The notes beneath the pieces were generated by a model. It was given only the letters and a program-made list of their open reading frames with translations. It made no database searches and was not told the DNA's origin. Below are positions 1 to 7,933 of a stretch of DNA of 64,000 nt, one piece after another. The stretch's first letter is position 1, and each line of letters opens with the position of its first letter. A program made the position numbers and the translations under genes. The stretch lies in NCBI GenBank assembly GCA_050943935.1, contig JBMNQC010000010.1, positions 1 to 64,000 of the forward strand, read 5' to 3'. Source of the DNA: Heteroscillospira sp050943935. GTDB lineage: Bacteria; Bacillota; Clostridia; Oscillospirales; Oscillospiraceae.

Positions 1-159
1 GATTTGCATATGGGAAAGCTCGCCATATGGCGTTTGCAGTCACACAGTGCTTTCGGCGGCACTTGGCTGAGTGATTATCTTCCCAACCGGCTGGGCGTTC
101 ATATGGATGAAGCAACTGCACAACAGGACGGCGGCCTTGAAATGAAACAAAGCTACTAA
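1..159 (+). CDS. C-terminal end of a mobile-element-type accessory protein (5' truncated by window edge)
   Basis: Frame 1 is open from base 1 to a TAA at 157-159, giving 52 residues that include WRLQSHSAFGGTWLSDYLPN. The tail reminds me of small accessory proteins carried by conjugative or mobilizable elements of gut Firmicutes, but I cannot name the family. The gene starts outside the window. It lies 84 bases before a DUF1016-type gene on the same strand, which fits an integrated-element cargo region. The frame is real-looking because of its composition and the Shine-Dalgarno-led gene that follows it; the function is unknown. Confidence 0.45.
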   Translation, partial: DLHMGKLAIWRLQSHSAFGGTWLSDYLPNRLGVHMDEATAQQDGGLEMKQSY

Positions 160-243
160 CAATTCCAAGCATTTCACCGGCGGAGCTTGCTCTGCCGGGT
201 ACATAAAAAAACAGGCTCCCACGGAGCCGGAAAGGAGAAGTCT

Positions 244-1110
244 ATGAAAGCGTTGAAAAAGAACAGTGCCCTGTATCTGGAACAGATTGCCTCTGCGGTA
301 GCTGAATGCTATGAAAAAGATGAGAAGCCCTGCAATCGGGCATTGCTGGAGCTTTATACACGGATCGGTCAATGTATCTGCCGTCAGGGAGAAAAAGCGT
401 TTATCCCGCACTTGGCTGAAATGCTCGCCGACCGGTTTCCATCGCTGAAGGGCTTCTCTCTTCGCAATCTCCGCAGGATGCGTGACTTTTACCGCACTTA
501 TGAAAACAACCCGATTCTTATGGAAAGGGCACAGTATCTTGGCTGGACACAGAACGCCGTGATACTGGAGTACTGCGAAACCGATGCGCAGCGTTCTTTT
601 TATATTGGCCTTGCCGTGGAACGGAACCTTTCCAAACTGGCGCTCATGAAAGCCATTCAGGAGCATGCCTTTGCCGATGCCATCCATGCGGAGGATTACG
701 CTGAGCGCATGGAACCCAGCTTTGCCCCTGTAAGCGATAGCTGTCCAGATGAAGCCGTAGACACCACCGAAACCGCTGAAACGGTGTGTGAGCCGTTTGT
801 GACAGCGTGTGAGCCTCCCCGCCAAGGGAATGCTTTGCACCGAAGCACTGGCAGTGGCTGCAGTGAAATCCTCACAATAATTCCAACCGGCAAAAGAATG
901 GAAAATACGCGAAAACAGTCCATTTCATGCTGGCAGGATTATTCGTTTCCGAAACGTCCCGTTTCATCAAAAATATTGGCGCAGAAACAAATCATCTATT
1001 TGAAGCCACCGCCCGACACAGTTCAGCCGAACAAGTTCCCGCCGTCTTTCAGCAGAAAGCAGAGTAGGAATGATCAATGTCGAGTACACCGACCGAAAAC
1101 AGTCGCATGA
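244..1110 (+). CDS. DUF1016 (YhcG-type) N-terminal domain protein with an unusual C-terminus
   Basis: The start at 244 is preceded by GGAAAGGAGAAG, a good ribosome binding site. Residues 1-145 fit the DUF1016 N-terminal domain: a helical segment with GFSLRNLRRMRDFYRTY and later GWTQNAVILEYC, AQRSFYIGLAVERN. In full-length YhcG proteins this domain precedes a PDDEXK nuclease, which is absent here. After about residue 195 the protein turns Pro/Ser/Lys-rich and no longer resembles a folded domain, while another frame (867-1067) reads more naturally, so the 3' part may be frameshifted or fused to debris. Proteins like this are common cargo of integrative elements. Molecular role unknown; 288 aa as read. 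Confidence 0.55.
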   Translation: MKALKKNSALYLEQIASAVAECYEKDEKPCNRALLELYTRIGQCICRQGEKAFIPHLAEMLADRFPSLKGFSLRNLRRMRDFYRTYENNPILMERAQYLGWTQNAVILEYCETDAQRSFYIGLAVERNLSKLALMKAIQEHAFADAIHAEDYAERMEPSFAPVSDSCPDEAVDTTETAETVCEPFVTACEPPRQGNALHRSTGSGCSEILTIIPTGKRMENTRKQSISCWQDYSFPKRPVSSKILAQKQIIYLKPPPDTVQPNKFPPSFSRKQSRNDQCRVHRPKTVA

Positions 1111-1260
1111 ATGTCTGAACACAACAGTGAAAAGCCTGAGGGTTTATGATATCATAAAATTGGTCATTGCCTGCGGAGAATCAGATTTATTTTGAGGACT
1201 GGATGCTCTTTTTTGAGAAAGATAAGAAATCTTTTTTCCACGGTGTCCACAAACAATGAT

Positions 1261-1301
1261 AATCCGAACTACATTATCCAGGTGGGTAATGTGTTCGGAT
1301 T
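1261..1301. repeat. Imperfect inverted repeat
   Basis: Arms AATCCGAAC..ACATTA at 1261-1276 and TAATGTGTTCGGATT at 1287-1301 are inverted copies with one or two extra bases. The repeat stands in the gap after the DUF1016-type gene. It could be a transcript hairpin or the remnant of an element end; nothing distinguishes these. Confidence 0.4.
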
Positions 1302-1333
1302 TATCATATCTATTGAAAATGTGATTTGACAGA

Positions 1334-1369
1334 CAAGGGCAGGATAGATATTCCTGCCCTTGTATTTTT
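1334..1369 (+). terminator. Intrinsic terminator
   Basis: An 11-bp perfect stem CAAGGGCAGGA (1334-1344) / TCCTGCCCTTG (1352-1362) with a 7-base loop is followed by TATTTTT. It would end plus-strand transcription coming from the DUF1016-type gene. The 290 bases between that gene and the lipoprotein hold only this hairpin and the inverted repeat before it. Confidence 0.8.
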
Positions 1370-1468
1370 CTCAACTATATGTTACCATAAAGCCAAACAT
1401 AGATGGAACTATTTTCTAAGATTTTCGTCATAATAAATGAACATTTTAATGAGAAGGGAGAAATTCAA

Positions 1469-1897
1469 ATGAAAAAGTATGGGTATATATTTCTCTGTTC
1501 GATTTTAGTTGTGTCTATCGCTTTAATACTAACAGGGTGCCAAATAGAAATGAAAACCAACGAGTTACCAAAAGATACTTCTTCAGACAGTACTAATATA
1601 TCTGAAAGCAGTGAAGAACCTGCTATATCAGTATCTTTTGTCTACATCGCAGGGAAAGAGGCCGAACAATCTAAAATTGATTTGCAGCCAAGTGACGCAA
1701 ATACTGTCATATCAGTTTTTGATGGTGCAAACTGGGCTCCGTCAGCCACCAAGTGTTTCGATGACTATGAAGTGTGGATAGGGGATGAGCTGTTTTATTA
1801 TCATTCTGAATGTGGAACAATCAACGATAGGACCAACGACCAGAGTTTTTCTTTGACAGACACCCAACGAGAAGATATGAATGAAATTTTACACTAA
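1469..1897 (+). CDS. Small predicted lipoprotein
   Basis: The start is placed at 1469 because GAAGGGAG lies just upstream and the protein then opens with a clean lipoprotein signal: MKKYG, a hydrophobic stretch, and the lipobox LTGC at about residues 20-23. After a Ser/Thr-rich linker (about 30-50) the domain runs SVSFVYIAGKEAEQ to the end, including VWIGDELFYYHSECG. 142 aa in total. The mature protein would be lipid-anchored on the outer face of the membrane. I recognise no family for the domain. It stands alone between two terminators and is AT-rich like its surroundings, consistent with accessory DNA. Confidence 0.75.
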   Translation: MKKYGYIFLCSILVVSIALILTGCQIEMKTNELPKDTSSDSTNISESSEEPAISVSFVYIAGKEAEQSKIDLQPSDANTVISVFDGANWAPSATKCFDDYEVWIGDELFYYHSECGTINDRTNDQSFSLTDTQREDMNEILH

Positions 1898-1908
1898 CTG
1901 AAAATTAG

Positions 1909-1951
1909 CAAGGCGGGAGCATCGTTGTAGATGTTCCCGCCTTGTGCTTTT
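1909..1951 (+). terminator. Intrinsic terminator after the lipoprotein gene
   Basis: CAAGGCGGGAGCAT (1909-1922) pairs with ATGTTCCCGCCTTG (1931-1944) apart from one mismatch, followed by TGCTTTTCT. It lies 11 bases after the lipoprotein stop. Confidence 0.8.
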
Positions 1952-1977
1952 CTGCATCTGTATTGACAAATTATTCA

Positions 1978-2020
1978 ACGGCGGTCTTGAAACACACCAT
2001 TTCAAGACCGCCGTCTTTTA
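1978..2020 (+). terminator. Strong hairpin, probable terminator
   Basis: A 15-bp perfect stem, ACGGCGGTCTTGAAA (1978-1992) with TTTCAAGACCGCCGT (2000-2014), a 7-base loop, then CTTTTATATA. It separates the plus-strand lipoprotein gene from the convergent CotH-type gene and may insulate both. The tail is T-rich only in the plus direction. Confidence 0.7.
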
Positions 2021-2097
2021 TATATAAACATTTACCAGACCGCGGTTTTGTCGCCGTTGAATGGAAATGATTTGCAAAGTGATGGCGATAGTGCCAA

Positions 2098-4071
2098 TTA
2101 TCTTCTTTTAAATAAAAGGGCAAAAGCCAGGCCCATCAAAAGCACCGCAAGCGATACAAGAAGTAAGATCATGGAGCTGCTTTGAGCTGCGACGCTTGTT
2201 ACCAGACTGTTTTCGTTCGGGCTCCGATTTTCATTGCTGCCGGGAGTGACGTCAGAAAATTCATCCTTCCCAAATGGCTGAGAAGTGTTTTCCTCAGCCG
2301 GCGGCTCTGGAGCTCCACCATTTTCGCGGTTTGGAGCATCAGGCTCTTGCAGGGGGAGGGCCTGGCTTTCATCTCTTGCCGGGGAATTTTCCTCCGGATT
2401 TATCTGTGTGCTTCGTGTCGTATCAGCAGCCATGGACTCCGAGCTTTTCTGCCGATCATCTGGACGCTGAGAGCCACCGCCGCCGGGGGAGCCGCCGTTC
2501 ATGGAGCCGGTTGCCGAAATATCAATGCTGGACGCATCGATCAATGCTGAACTGTCGGCGCTTTGCCCTTCGCTGTCGGCGGGGATTGTGCCCGCCAGCT
2601 GGCCGGATACGCTTTGGGCCCGAAGCATACAAAACTCCTTCAATGTGGCGGCGCCCGTTGCAAATTCCTCATAGGTGCAGAACTTCGTTGGGTCTTTCTC
2701 TACATAGGGAGAAATCAGCTCAACGGTTGTATCAATCAATCGCTCAAACGCCCCGCTGTCAAACTGCTCCGAAAGAAATTCTGCAAAAAGCTGGTGGTAC
2801 TGCTCTGTATAGGCCGTATCGCTGAAAATCCACGACACCATGGGCCGGGAGGATAAATCGCCTCCGGATACCGGGGAGTCAATCGGGAAATTTACAAGTT
2901 CTGTCGCTCCGGAATTGGACTGGAAACTGCCAAAGGCCAGATTATAATCCCAGGGAATCATAGACAGTACGCCATCTTTCTCGTACAGATAGTAGTTATG
3001 AATGACTTGCCCGGTATAGCTGTCGAAATTACAGACAAAATTATGAACAACAAAATAACGCAGTATCTCATCCATGTTCAAGACAGACTCCAAATCTGTG
3101 CCTTCGCTCAACTGCTTAATGGAGCTGATCAGCCGCTGCTTGTCGGCATCTGTCACATCGGTCTTTGCATTGTCAAAAATGTTGGAATAGCTATCCGGGT
3201 CATCATCAATATATTGCAGCTTTACATCGCTGTTACCCCTGCCTTCCGGCTCATTCTCACCGCCTCGCTGAGGCTGCTGCTCTCCCTGGGCCGGCTGCTT
3301 CTGGATGTCCTCCTGAGAATCGGGTGCCTTAACGTCAGGCGCTGATGGCGCATTTGCATCTGGCTTTTCCGTTTCGCTGTCCTGCCGGAAAACATCGTCA
3401 GGTTTTATAAAATCGCCCTGTGTATGAGGCTGGTCGCCCGTATTGTTCATACTGTCCGGCTTGTATAGGTCGCCGTAGTTGCTCCCGTAGTTTCGCTGAA
3501 GGAACCCCTGCTCAACGCCCTCTGTCGCCAGATACAAGCCCCAATCCTCACCGTTGACGGTGATATAGACATAGCTGCACAGGGGGGCGTCCACACCAAA
3601 ATCCGCCATCATTTGATAGACCAGATAGTCTTTCATCATGGTATTGTCCTGGATGAGACTGGTAAGGCTCAGCTTATCCAGTCCGTAGTAGCTTTTTGTA
3701 CTGTCATAGTGGTCAAACTCAATTTTGAAACTGTACCTATCATTTCCATAGGAAGCCACAGAGGAAAGAGAGTTGTTGCCCTTGGCACGGATCGCCACAT
3801 TTTTATACGCCTGATTGTCAATCACCACCGAGCAGGCTTCATATTCCTTGCTCTGGCAGTTCTTCAGAAAGTCTTCCCAGTCATCCATTATAATGTCGAT
3901 GGTATGAACCTTTGAGGTGTCAAAGAGTTGAGACTCATACCCCATTGCTGTATAAGCGCTTTGGATACCAAGGGCCTCGCCGTTGACAAACAAGAGCGTA
4001 AGGAGCAAAACAATAAGCGTGCCGACCATACAAATCATATCAATGTGCTGGTTCGTTGACATTTTTGGCAC
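2098..4071 (-). CDS. CotH-kinase-like membrane-anchored protein
   Basis: 657 aa. CotH family members have an atypical kinase fold; CotH of Bacillus phosphorylates spore coat proteins. Here residues about 50-480 carry the family features: AIRAKGNNSLSS, YSFKIEFDHY, YGLDKLSLTS, GEDWGLYLATEGVEQ, NFVCNFDSYTGQ and MIPWDYNLAFG, the last holding the metal-binding Asp. A helix at about 12-30 and a C-terminal helix ending LFKRR bracket the domain, so both tails look cytoplasmic and the catalytic part extracytoplasmic. Residues about 225-280 and 495-620 are low-complexity, rich in Gly, Ser, Pro and acidic residues. It starts one base after the DUF4956 gene and ends a VTC-DUF4956-CotH unit. Substrate unknown. 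Confidence 0.85.
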   Translation of the reverse strand: MPKMSTNQHIDMICMVGTLIVLLLTLLFVNGEALGIQSAYTAMGYESQLFDTSKVHTIDIIMDDWEDFLKNCQSKEYEACSVVIDNQAYKNVAIRAKGNNSLSSVASYGNDRYSFKIEFDHYDSTKSYYGLDKLSLTSLIQDNTMMKDYLVYQMMADFGVDAPLCSYVYITVNGEDWGLYLATEGVEQGFLQRNYGSNYGDLYKPDSMNNTGDQPHTQGDFIKPDDVFRQDSETEKPDANAPSAPDVKAPDSQEDIQKQPAQGEQQPQRGGENEPEGRGNSDVKLQYIDDDPDSYSNIFDNAKTDVTDADKQRLISSIKQLSEGTDLESVLNMDEILRYFVVHNFVCNFDSYTGQVIHNYYLYEKDGVLSMIPWDYNLAFGSFQSNSGATELVNFPIDSPVSGGDLSSRPMVSWIFSDTAYTEQYHQLFAEFLSEQFDSGAFERLIDTTVELISPYVEKDPTKFCTYEEFATGAATLKEFCMLRAQSVSGQLAGTIPADSEGQSADSSALIDASSIDISATGSMNGGSPGGGGSQRPDDRQKSSESMAADTTRSTQINPEENSPARDESQALPLQEPDAPNRENGGAPEPPAEENTSQPFGKDEFSDVTPGSNENRSPNENSLVTSVAAQSSSMILLLVSLAVLLMGLAFALLFKRR

Positions 4072-4072
4072 C

Positions 4073-4744
4073 TCATCCCATGTAATCGCCGTTGTAGCTC
4101 ACCAAAACGGCGCTGTTTACACCGCTCATCTCCGCAAGGAAATTCACAAAATCCGTGTTGTCTCCCTTTAGACGAATCTCAATATTCAGCTCAATATCGC
4201 CTTTTTGCACAGTTTTGCTTTTGACTACACAGCGCTGTACCTGTTTCTTCAGGTAGTCCAAGGCGCTTTTTTCGCTTTCATAGTCGCAGCACTCCAATAC
4301 AACGATATAGGGGTTCAGGTGGGATTTCCTGTTGACGAACAACAGCAGGACGACACCGATAAATATACTGCCTACCACCGCCAGCGGGATCATCCCCGCA
4401 GCCAATACGATACCGACGGCGATAGACCAGAACAGAAACGCAATATCGAGGGGCTCTTTGATGGCCGTGCGGAAACGGACGATAGACAGAGCGCCCACCA
4501 TACCAAGAGACAGCACAACATTGCTGGTCACCGCCAGAATGACAAGGGTGGTGATCATCGTTAAGGCAATCAGCGTCACGCCAAAGCTGGAGGAATACAT
4601 TACGCCGCTGAATGTCTTTTTATAAACTGTGAAGATGAATAGGCCAATACCAAAGGCCAGAAGCAGCGCCAGCCCCATGTCCAGCAGGCTCACGCTGTTT
4701 ATGTTCTCCAAAAAACTGGACTTGAAAATATCGTCAAATGTCAT
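4073..4744 (-). CDS. DUF4956 membrane protein
   Basis: 223 aa. Four hydrophobic segments fill residues about 18-140 (LLALLLAFGIG, SFGVTLIALTMITTLVILAV, FLFWSIAVGIVLAAGM, VGSIFIGVVLLLF), with the short conserved stretch LGMVGALSIVRFRTAIKEP between them, typical of DUF4956. The C-terminal 80 residues are soluble and could form a ferredoxin-like domain. No activity is established. It lies between the VTC-domain gene and the CotH-type gene, 24 bases and 1 base away, so it is almost certainly co-translated and co-regulated with them. A role as membrane partner of the VTC-type polymerase is inferred from this position. Confidence 0.85.
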   Translation of the reverse strand: MTFDDIFKSSFLENINSVSLLDMGLALLLAFGIGLFIFTVYKKTFSGVMYSSSFGVTLIALTMITTLVILAVTSNVVLSLGMVGALSIVRFRTAIKEPLDIAFLFWSIAVGIVLAAGMIPLAVVGSIFIGVVLLLFVNRKSHLNPYIVVLECCDYESEKSALDYLKKQVQRCVVKSKTVQKGDIELNIEIRLKGDNTDFVNFLAEMSGVNSAVLVSYNGDYMG

Positions 4745-4768
4745 GGTCGATTGTCTCCTTCCGATTGC

Positions 4769-5440
4769 TTAGCCGTAAATGCGGCAGGCGGCATACTTGG
4801 AAAATGCAGCGGTGCGCCGCCCCTCCAGTTGCACTGCGTCCCGGATTACATCCGGCAGATACGCATCCCACTTGACCTCCAAAATGGCGGGCGCGTCACC
4901 TGCCGGAATAGTCACGCAGTCCGGGTTCAAAAAATCCACACAGCTCAGACCGGTGCGTATGTTGTAGTCCAGCGTTACCCTAACATTTCCTGGAGCATAG
5001 ACGAAAGGCTCACGAGTATAATCCACGATAGTTTTGGGCCGTAACCGCTGATAGACCATCTTGCGATATAGCTCCTCAACCAAGGGGCGTTCACTATATT
5101 CCATCCATTCATAGTTGCCGTCCACAATAGCCTGGGCCTCGGACGCGACTAGCTTTGCATTCTGCTTATTTCCAAGACCGCCATGCTTGCTTTTTTTCTC
5201 CAGACGGATAAAGCTTTGGTCCCCGTTATAGTAGCGAATACGAAACTTTTCACGGATATTCACACCGTCGATTTTTTCCCGAAGCGCCTTATCGGTTGGG
5301 GTATCAAAATACAGACTCCGAATTCCATATCTGCCGCTTTCCGAATGGCAATCCGGCTTAGCAATCAGGCGCAGACGCTGCCGGATTGCCAATACATCAG
5401 AAGCTGAGATTTCGTGTTTCCATTCATGGCGAAAATACAT
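4769..5440 (-). CDS. VTC-domain protein, putative polyphosphate polymerase
   Basis: 223 aa. VTC domains, of the triphosphate-tunnel superfamily, build polyphosphate from ATP in yeast vacuoles; bacterial copies are annotated by homology only. Visible features are the opening EWKHEIS, YGIRSLYFDT, REKFRIRYYNGD, FIRLEKKSK, YSERPLVEELYRKM, VDYTREPFVY, VRVTLDYNIRTG and the closing ILEVKWDAYLP, which supply the alternating acidic and basic residues of a tunnel. Like free-standing bacterial forms it lacks SPX and membrane domains. It is the first gene of its unit, with a strong AAGGAGGAAG binding site, and sits just after the histidine kinase terminator. Confidence 0.8.
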   Translation of the reverse strand: MYFRHEWKHEISASDVLAIRQRLRLIAKPDCHSESGRYGIRSLYFDTPTDKALREKIDGVNIREKFRIRYYNGDQSFIRLEKKSKHGGLGNKQNAKLVASEAQAIVDGNYEWMEYSERPLVEELYRKMVYQRLRPKTIVDYTREPFVYAPGNVRVTLDYNIRTGLSCVDFLNPDCVTIPAGDAPAILEVKWDAYLPDVIRDAVQLEGRRTAAFSKYAACRIYG

Positions 5441-5482
5441 TTCACTTCCTCCTTTTTGAGTTTACATAGATTTTACAGGACC

Positions 5483-5502
5483 AACCTTAGATGAGCTTTA
5501 GA
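5483..5502 (-). promoter_or_regulatory. Candidate response-regulator box upstream of the VTC-domain gene
   Basis: On the minus strand two related 11-base units stand side by side, TCTAAAGCTCA and TCTAAGGTTGG, about 45 bases before the VTC start. Direct repeats at 10-11 base spacing are the usual form of OmpR-type sites. The core CTAAGGTT also occurs before the neighbouring response regulator gene (7501-7509). Inferred site. Confidence 0.4.
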
Positions 5503-5536
5503 AAAACACCCGCAGACTTGCCTTAGTCCGCGGGTG
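5502..5536 (-). terminator. Terminator of the regulator-kinase operon
   Basis: On the minus strand CACCCGCGGACT (5525-5536) pairs with AGTCTGCGGGTG (5507-5518), one mismatch, followed by TTTTT. It is 20 bases past the kinase stop and separates the two-component genes from the VTC unit. Confidence 0.8.
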
Positions 5537-5556
5537 CTTGTAAATATTGTATGAAG

Positions 5557-6789
5557 TTAGAGCTTTACTGTAAATACTATCATTTTTCTTGGGTTGTCAT
5601 AGCCGGCTAAAACTGTTCCTCCATGCGCCTGGGCAATGGCCCGTGCCGCAGAAAGGCCAATCCCGTAGCCGCCGCTGCGCTGTGTCCGTGCTGTGTCCCC
5701 GCGATAGAAGCGGTCAAAGAGCCTTTCCAAATCATCTTCCGGTGGTGTAATGCAGGTGTTTTCCAGTCGAAGGACAACACCTTTATCATGTTTCAGGGAA
5801 ACGATAATCTCGCCGCCGTCCGGGGTGTATTTGACTGCATTGTCCAACAGAATGGAAATGAGCTGCATTATATTGTCACGGTTAGCCCGCAGCGCGAGGT
5901 CCCTATCTATCTCTGTCTGTAGCTTCAGCTGCCGGGCCTCCGCCGTCTCGTAATAGGGGTCTAAAGCCTCCTCCAACAGCAGACCTGCCGAAAAGTCGGA
6001 CATAGGGAAGTTTCCGATGCCCTCGTCCATCTTTGCAAGCGTAAGCAGGTTTTGCATCAGTCCGTTTAGGCGTACCGACTGCGCCCGGATGTTACGGCTC
6101 CACTTGTTCTCTCCATTGTGGAGTTCCATTGCGTCTGTGTTGGCGAGGATAATCGCCAGAGGGGTTTTTATTTCGTGGCCGGCATTGGTGACAAACTGTT
6201 TCTGCTTGTCTATGCTCCGGGCAATTGGTTCAATTGCCCGCCTGGATAGCTGTATTACCAGTAAGAGCATCACACACCAGCACAAAAAGCCAATTAAAAA
6301 TGAGGTCAGCAGGACCACAAGTATTGAGCGCTGCTGTGCGGATATATCAAGGAAAATGACCAGACTGCTTTGCTCATCCAAAGCTTGAGTGACGCAATAT
6401 TTGAAAATATCTACTGTTCCGGCCTGCGATGTCTGCCCATAGACTTCTTGCGCCATTTGAGCGGCTTCTTCCTCAGAAACAGACAGAATGTTATTCACGT
6501 TTGTATGGATTATCGCCCCGGATGCGTCAAACCTGACGAAAAAGTAGCGGGCTCCCATAATATCATCAGGGGTAGGGGCGCCTGGAAATTGATGTGGTGT
6601 TTTTTTCGGAGGTATACTTGGCGGTGTATATAGTCCTTCACTCTCAACCAACTGTGACAGCACCTCGTCTACCTCTCGGTTTACAAATACATAATTTGCA
6701 ATATTGATTGCGCTGACCAAAAATAACAGAAGCACGGAGATGGCGATCATTGCGGTGAAAACAAAGCGTTTCTGAAGTGTTTTCGTCAT
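5557..6789 (-). CDS. Sensor histidine kinase
   Basis: 410 aa. A first membrane helix (about 10-32) and a second (about 155-178) frame an extracytoplasmic sensor of roughly 120 residues that contains a Pro-rich stretch. The dimerization box NAGHEIKTPLAII (about 202) carries the phospho-His, and the ATPase domain shows ILLDNAVKYTPDGG (N box), the F box FDRFYRGDTAR and the G box GGYGIGLSAA. It overlaps the response regulator gene by 4 bases and is its obvious partner. Placed immediately upstream of the VTC-DUF4956-CotH unit on the same strand, it probably controls that unit. Signal unknown. Confidence 0.92.
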   Translation of the reverse strand: MTKTLQKRFVFTAMIAISVLLLFLVSAINIANYVFVNREVDEVLSQLVESEGLYTPPSIPPKKTPHQFPGAPTPDDIMGARYFFVRFDASGAIIHTNVNNILSVSEEEAAQMAQEVYGQTSQAGTVDIFKYCVTQALDEQSSLVIFLDISAQQRSILVVLLTSFLIGFLCWCVMLLLVIQLSRRAIEPIARSIDKQKQFVTNAGHEIKTPLAIILANTDAMELHNGENKWSRNIRAQSVRLNGLMQNLLTLAKMDEGIGNFPMSDFSAGLLLEEALDPYYETAEARQLKLQTEIDRDLALRANRDNIMQLISILLDNAVKYTPDGGEIIVSLKHDKGVVLRLENTCITPPEDDLERLFDRFYRGDTARTQRSGGYGIGLSAARAIAQAHGGTVLAGYDNPRKMIVFTVKL

Positions 6790-7469
6790 GTTTTTGTCTC
6801 CAACGTATATCCGACGCTCCGTTTGGCCCGAATCTCTACTTTAGATGCCAGAGCTGCCAGACGCTTTCGCAAATAGGAAATATAGACCCATACGGAACCC
6901 AATTCCGCCTCGGTGTCGTAACCCCATACTTTGGTCAGCAAATCTTCGGAGGAAAGACAGATGCCCTGATTAAGCATCAGGATCTCCATTAGCTGATACT
7001 CCAATTTCGGCAGCACGACAGCCCGGCCGTTTGCGCTCAATTCGAAGGTGTGCGGATTGAGAGCAATGTCACCATAGGTCAGAATATTCGGCGCGTAGTT
7101 TTCACGCCGACGCAGCATGGCACGCACTCTGGCCAGTAGTTCTCCCATATCAAAAGGCTTAGGCAGATAGTCGTCTGCTCCCAGGTCAAGTCCCCGGATG
7201 CGATCTTCTACCTCAGCCTTTGCTGTCAGCAGCAGAATTGGAGTTTGGTTTCCATCACGGCGCAGTCTCTCCAGTACCTCCAGACCACTCAGCTTCGGCA
7301 TCATAATATCGAGGATAATGCCGTCATACTGTTCTGACCTGGCGTATGCCAAAGCGTCCGCGCCATCATAAACTGCATCAACTTGAAAGTTGTGGTAAGT
7401 CAAAATATCTACGATTGCTTCCGACATGCTGACCTCATCTTCCGCAAATAAAAGTTTCATGTACACCAC
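6786..7469 (-). CDS. OmpR-family response regulator
   Basis: 227 aa, normal length. The receiver domain holds the acidic pair EDEV near residue 10, the phospho-Asp in GIILDIMMPKLSG (about residue 54) and the Lys in YLPKPFDMGE (about 105). The C-terminal winged helix (about 130-227) contains LELSANGRAVVLPKLEYQL-type strands and the recognition region VWVYISYLRKRL. It is the first gene of a two-gene unit with the kinase. A CTAAGGTTA motif lies about 30 bases upstream and also before the VTC gene, which suggests self-regulation and control of that unit (inference). Confidence 0.92.
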   Translation of the reverse strand: MVYMKLLFAEDEVSMSEAIVDILTYHNFQVDAVYDGADALAYARSEQYDGIILDIMMPKLSGLEVLERLRRDGNQTPILLLTAKAEVEDRIRGLDLGADDYLPKPFDMGELLARVRAMLRRRENYAPNILTYGDIALNPHTFELSANGRAVVLPKLEYQLMEILMLNQGICLSSEDLLTKVWGYDTEAELGSVWVYISYLRKRLAALASKVEIRAKRSVGYTLETKT

Positions 7470-7500
7470 CCCAAAAAATATAGCACAACTAATTTAAAAT

Positions 7501-7509
7501 AACCTTAGA
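7501..7509 (-). promoter_or_regulatory. Candidate regulator box before the response regulator gene
   Basis: The 9-mer AACCTTAGA on the plus strand is identical to the one at 5483-5491. On the minus strand it sits near the -35 position of a possible TATATT -10 element, as expected for a site bound by an activating OmpR-type regulator. Inferred. Confidence 0.35.
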
Positions 7510-7623
7510 AATAAGAAACAATGTAATTATACTGCATCTTCTTCCGTTAATTGTATAACCCCACTCATAAACCGAGGCGGAAAGCCATTGAAAACCGGGG
7601 GGGTCGGGTCGAATGTTCACATC

Positions 7624-7920
7624 TTATCCTGTAATTCCAAACCAAATCATTAGAACAATTCCGACAAGCAAAAGAACTGCACCAACTTGGCGATATGGCT
7701 TTTCTGTGTATTGCTGGTACTTATAGAATAACCCAAATGCTGCGCCAAAAAATAACAGAGAGAGACTTCCTTTCCATGCAGAGTTTCCTTTAATCAAACA
7801 CATGACTGTTAAGACTTGTGTAGCTGCAATTATATATTCCAAAGAATAAACTTTGGCATGTATATCTATCTGTTCATCTCGCTCGTCTTTTATCGGTCTT
7901 TGTCTTGGTGCTTGTTTCAT
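7624..7920 (-). CDS. Small membrane protein of an HTH-membrane cassette
   Basis: 98 aa from the start at 7920, which has AGGAGGAATTGTGAT upstream; a longer frame to 7998 has no such site and overlaps the upstream gene. The protein opens with a charged MKQAPRQRPIKDERDEQIDIHAK and then has three probable helices, the last two near WKGSLSLLFFGAAFGLF and VGAVLLLVGIVLMIW. The charged ERDEQ opening recurs in the neighbouring membrane protein as MDERNQL, suggesting a related family. It ends a three-gene unit with an HTH regulator. Function unknown. Confidence 0.7.
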   Translation of the reverse strand: MKQAPRQRPIKDERDEQIDIHAKVYSLEYIIAATQVLTVMCLIKGNSAWKGSLSLLFFGAAFGLFYKYQQYTEKPYRQVGAVLLLVGIVLMIWFGITG

Positions 7921-7933
7921 ATCACAATTCCTC

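Noticed and set aside
1144..1374. 76-codon minus-strand frame
   Set aside because: It covers the terminator and the inverted repeat and has no start signal.
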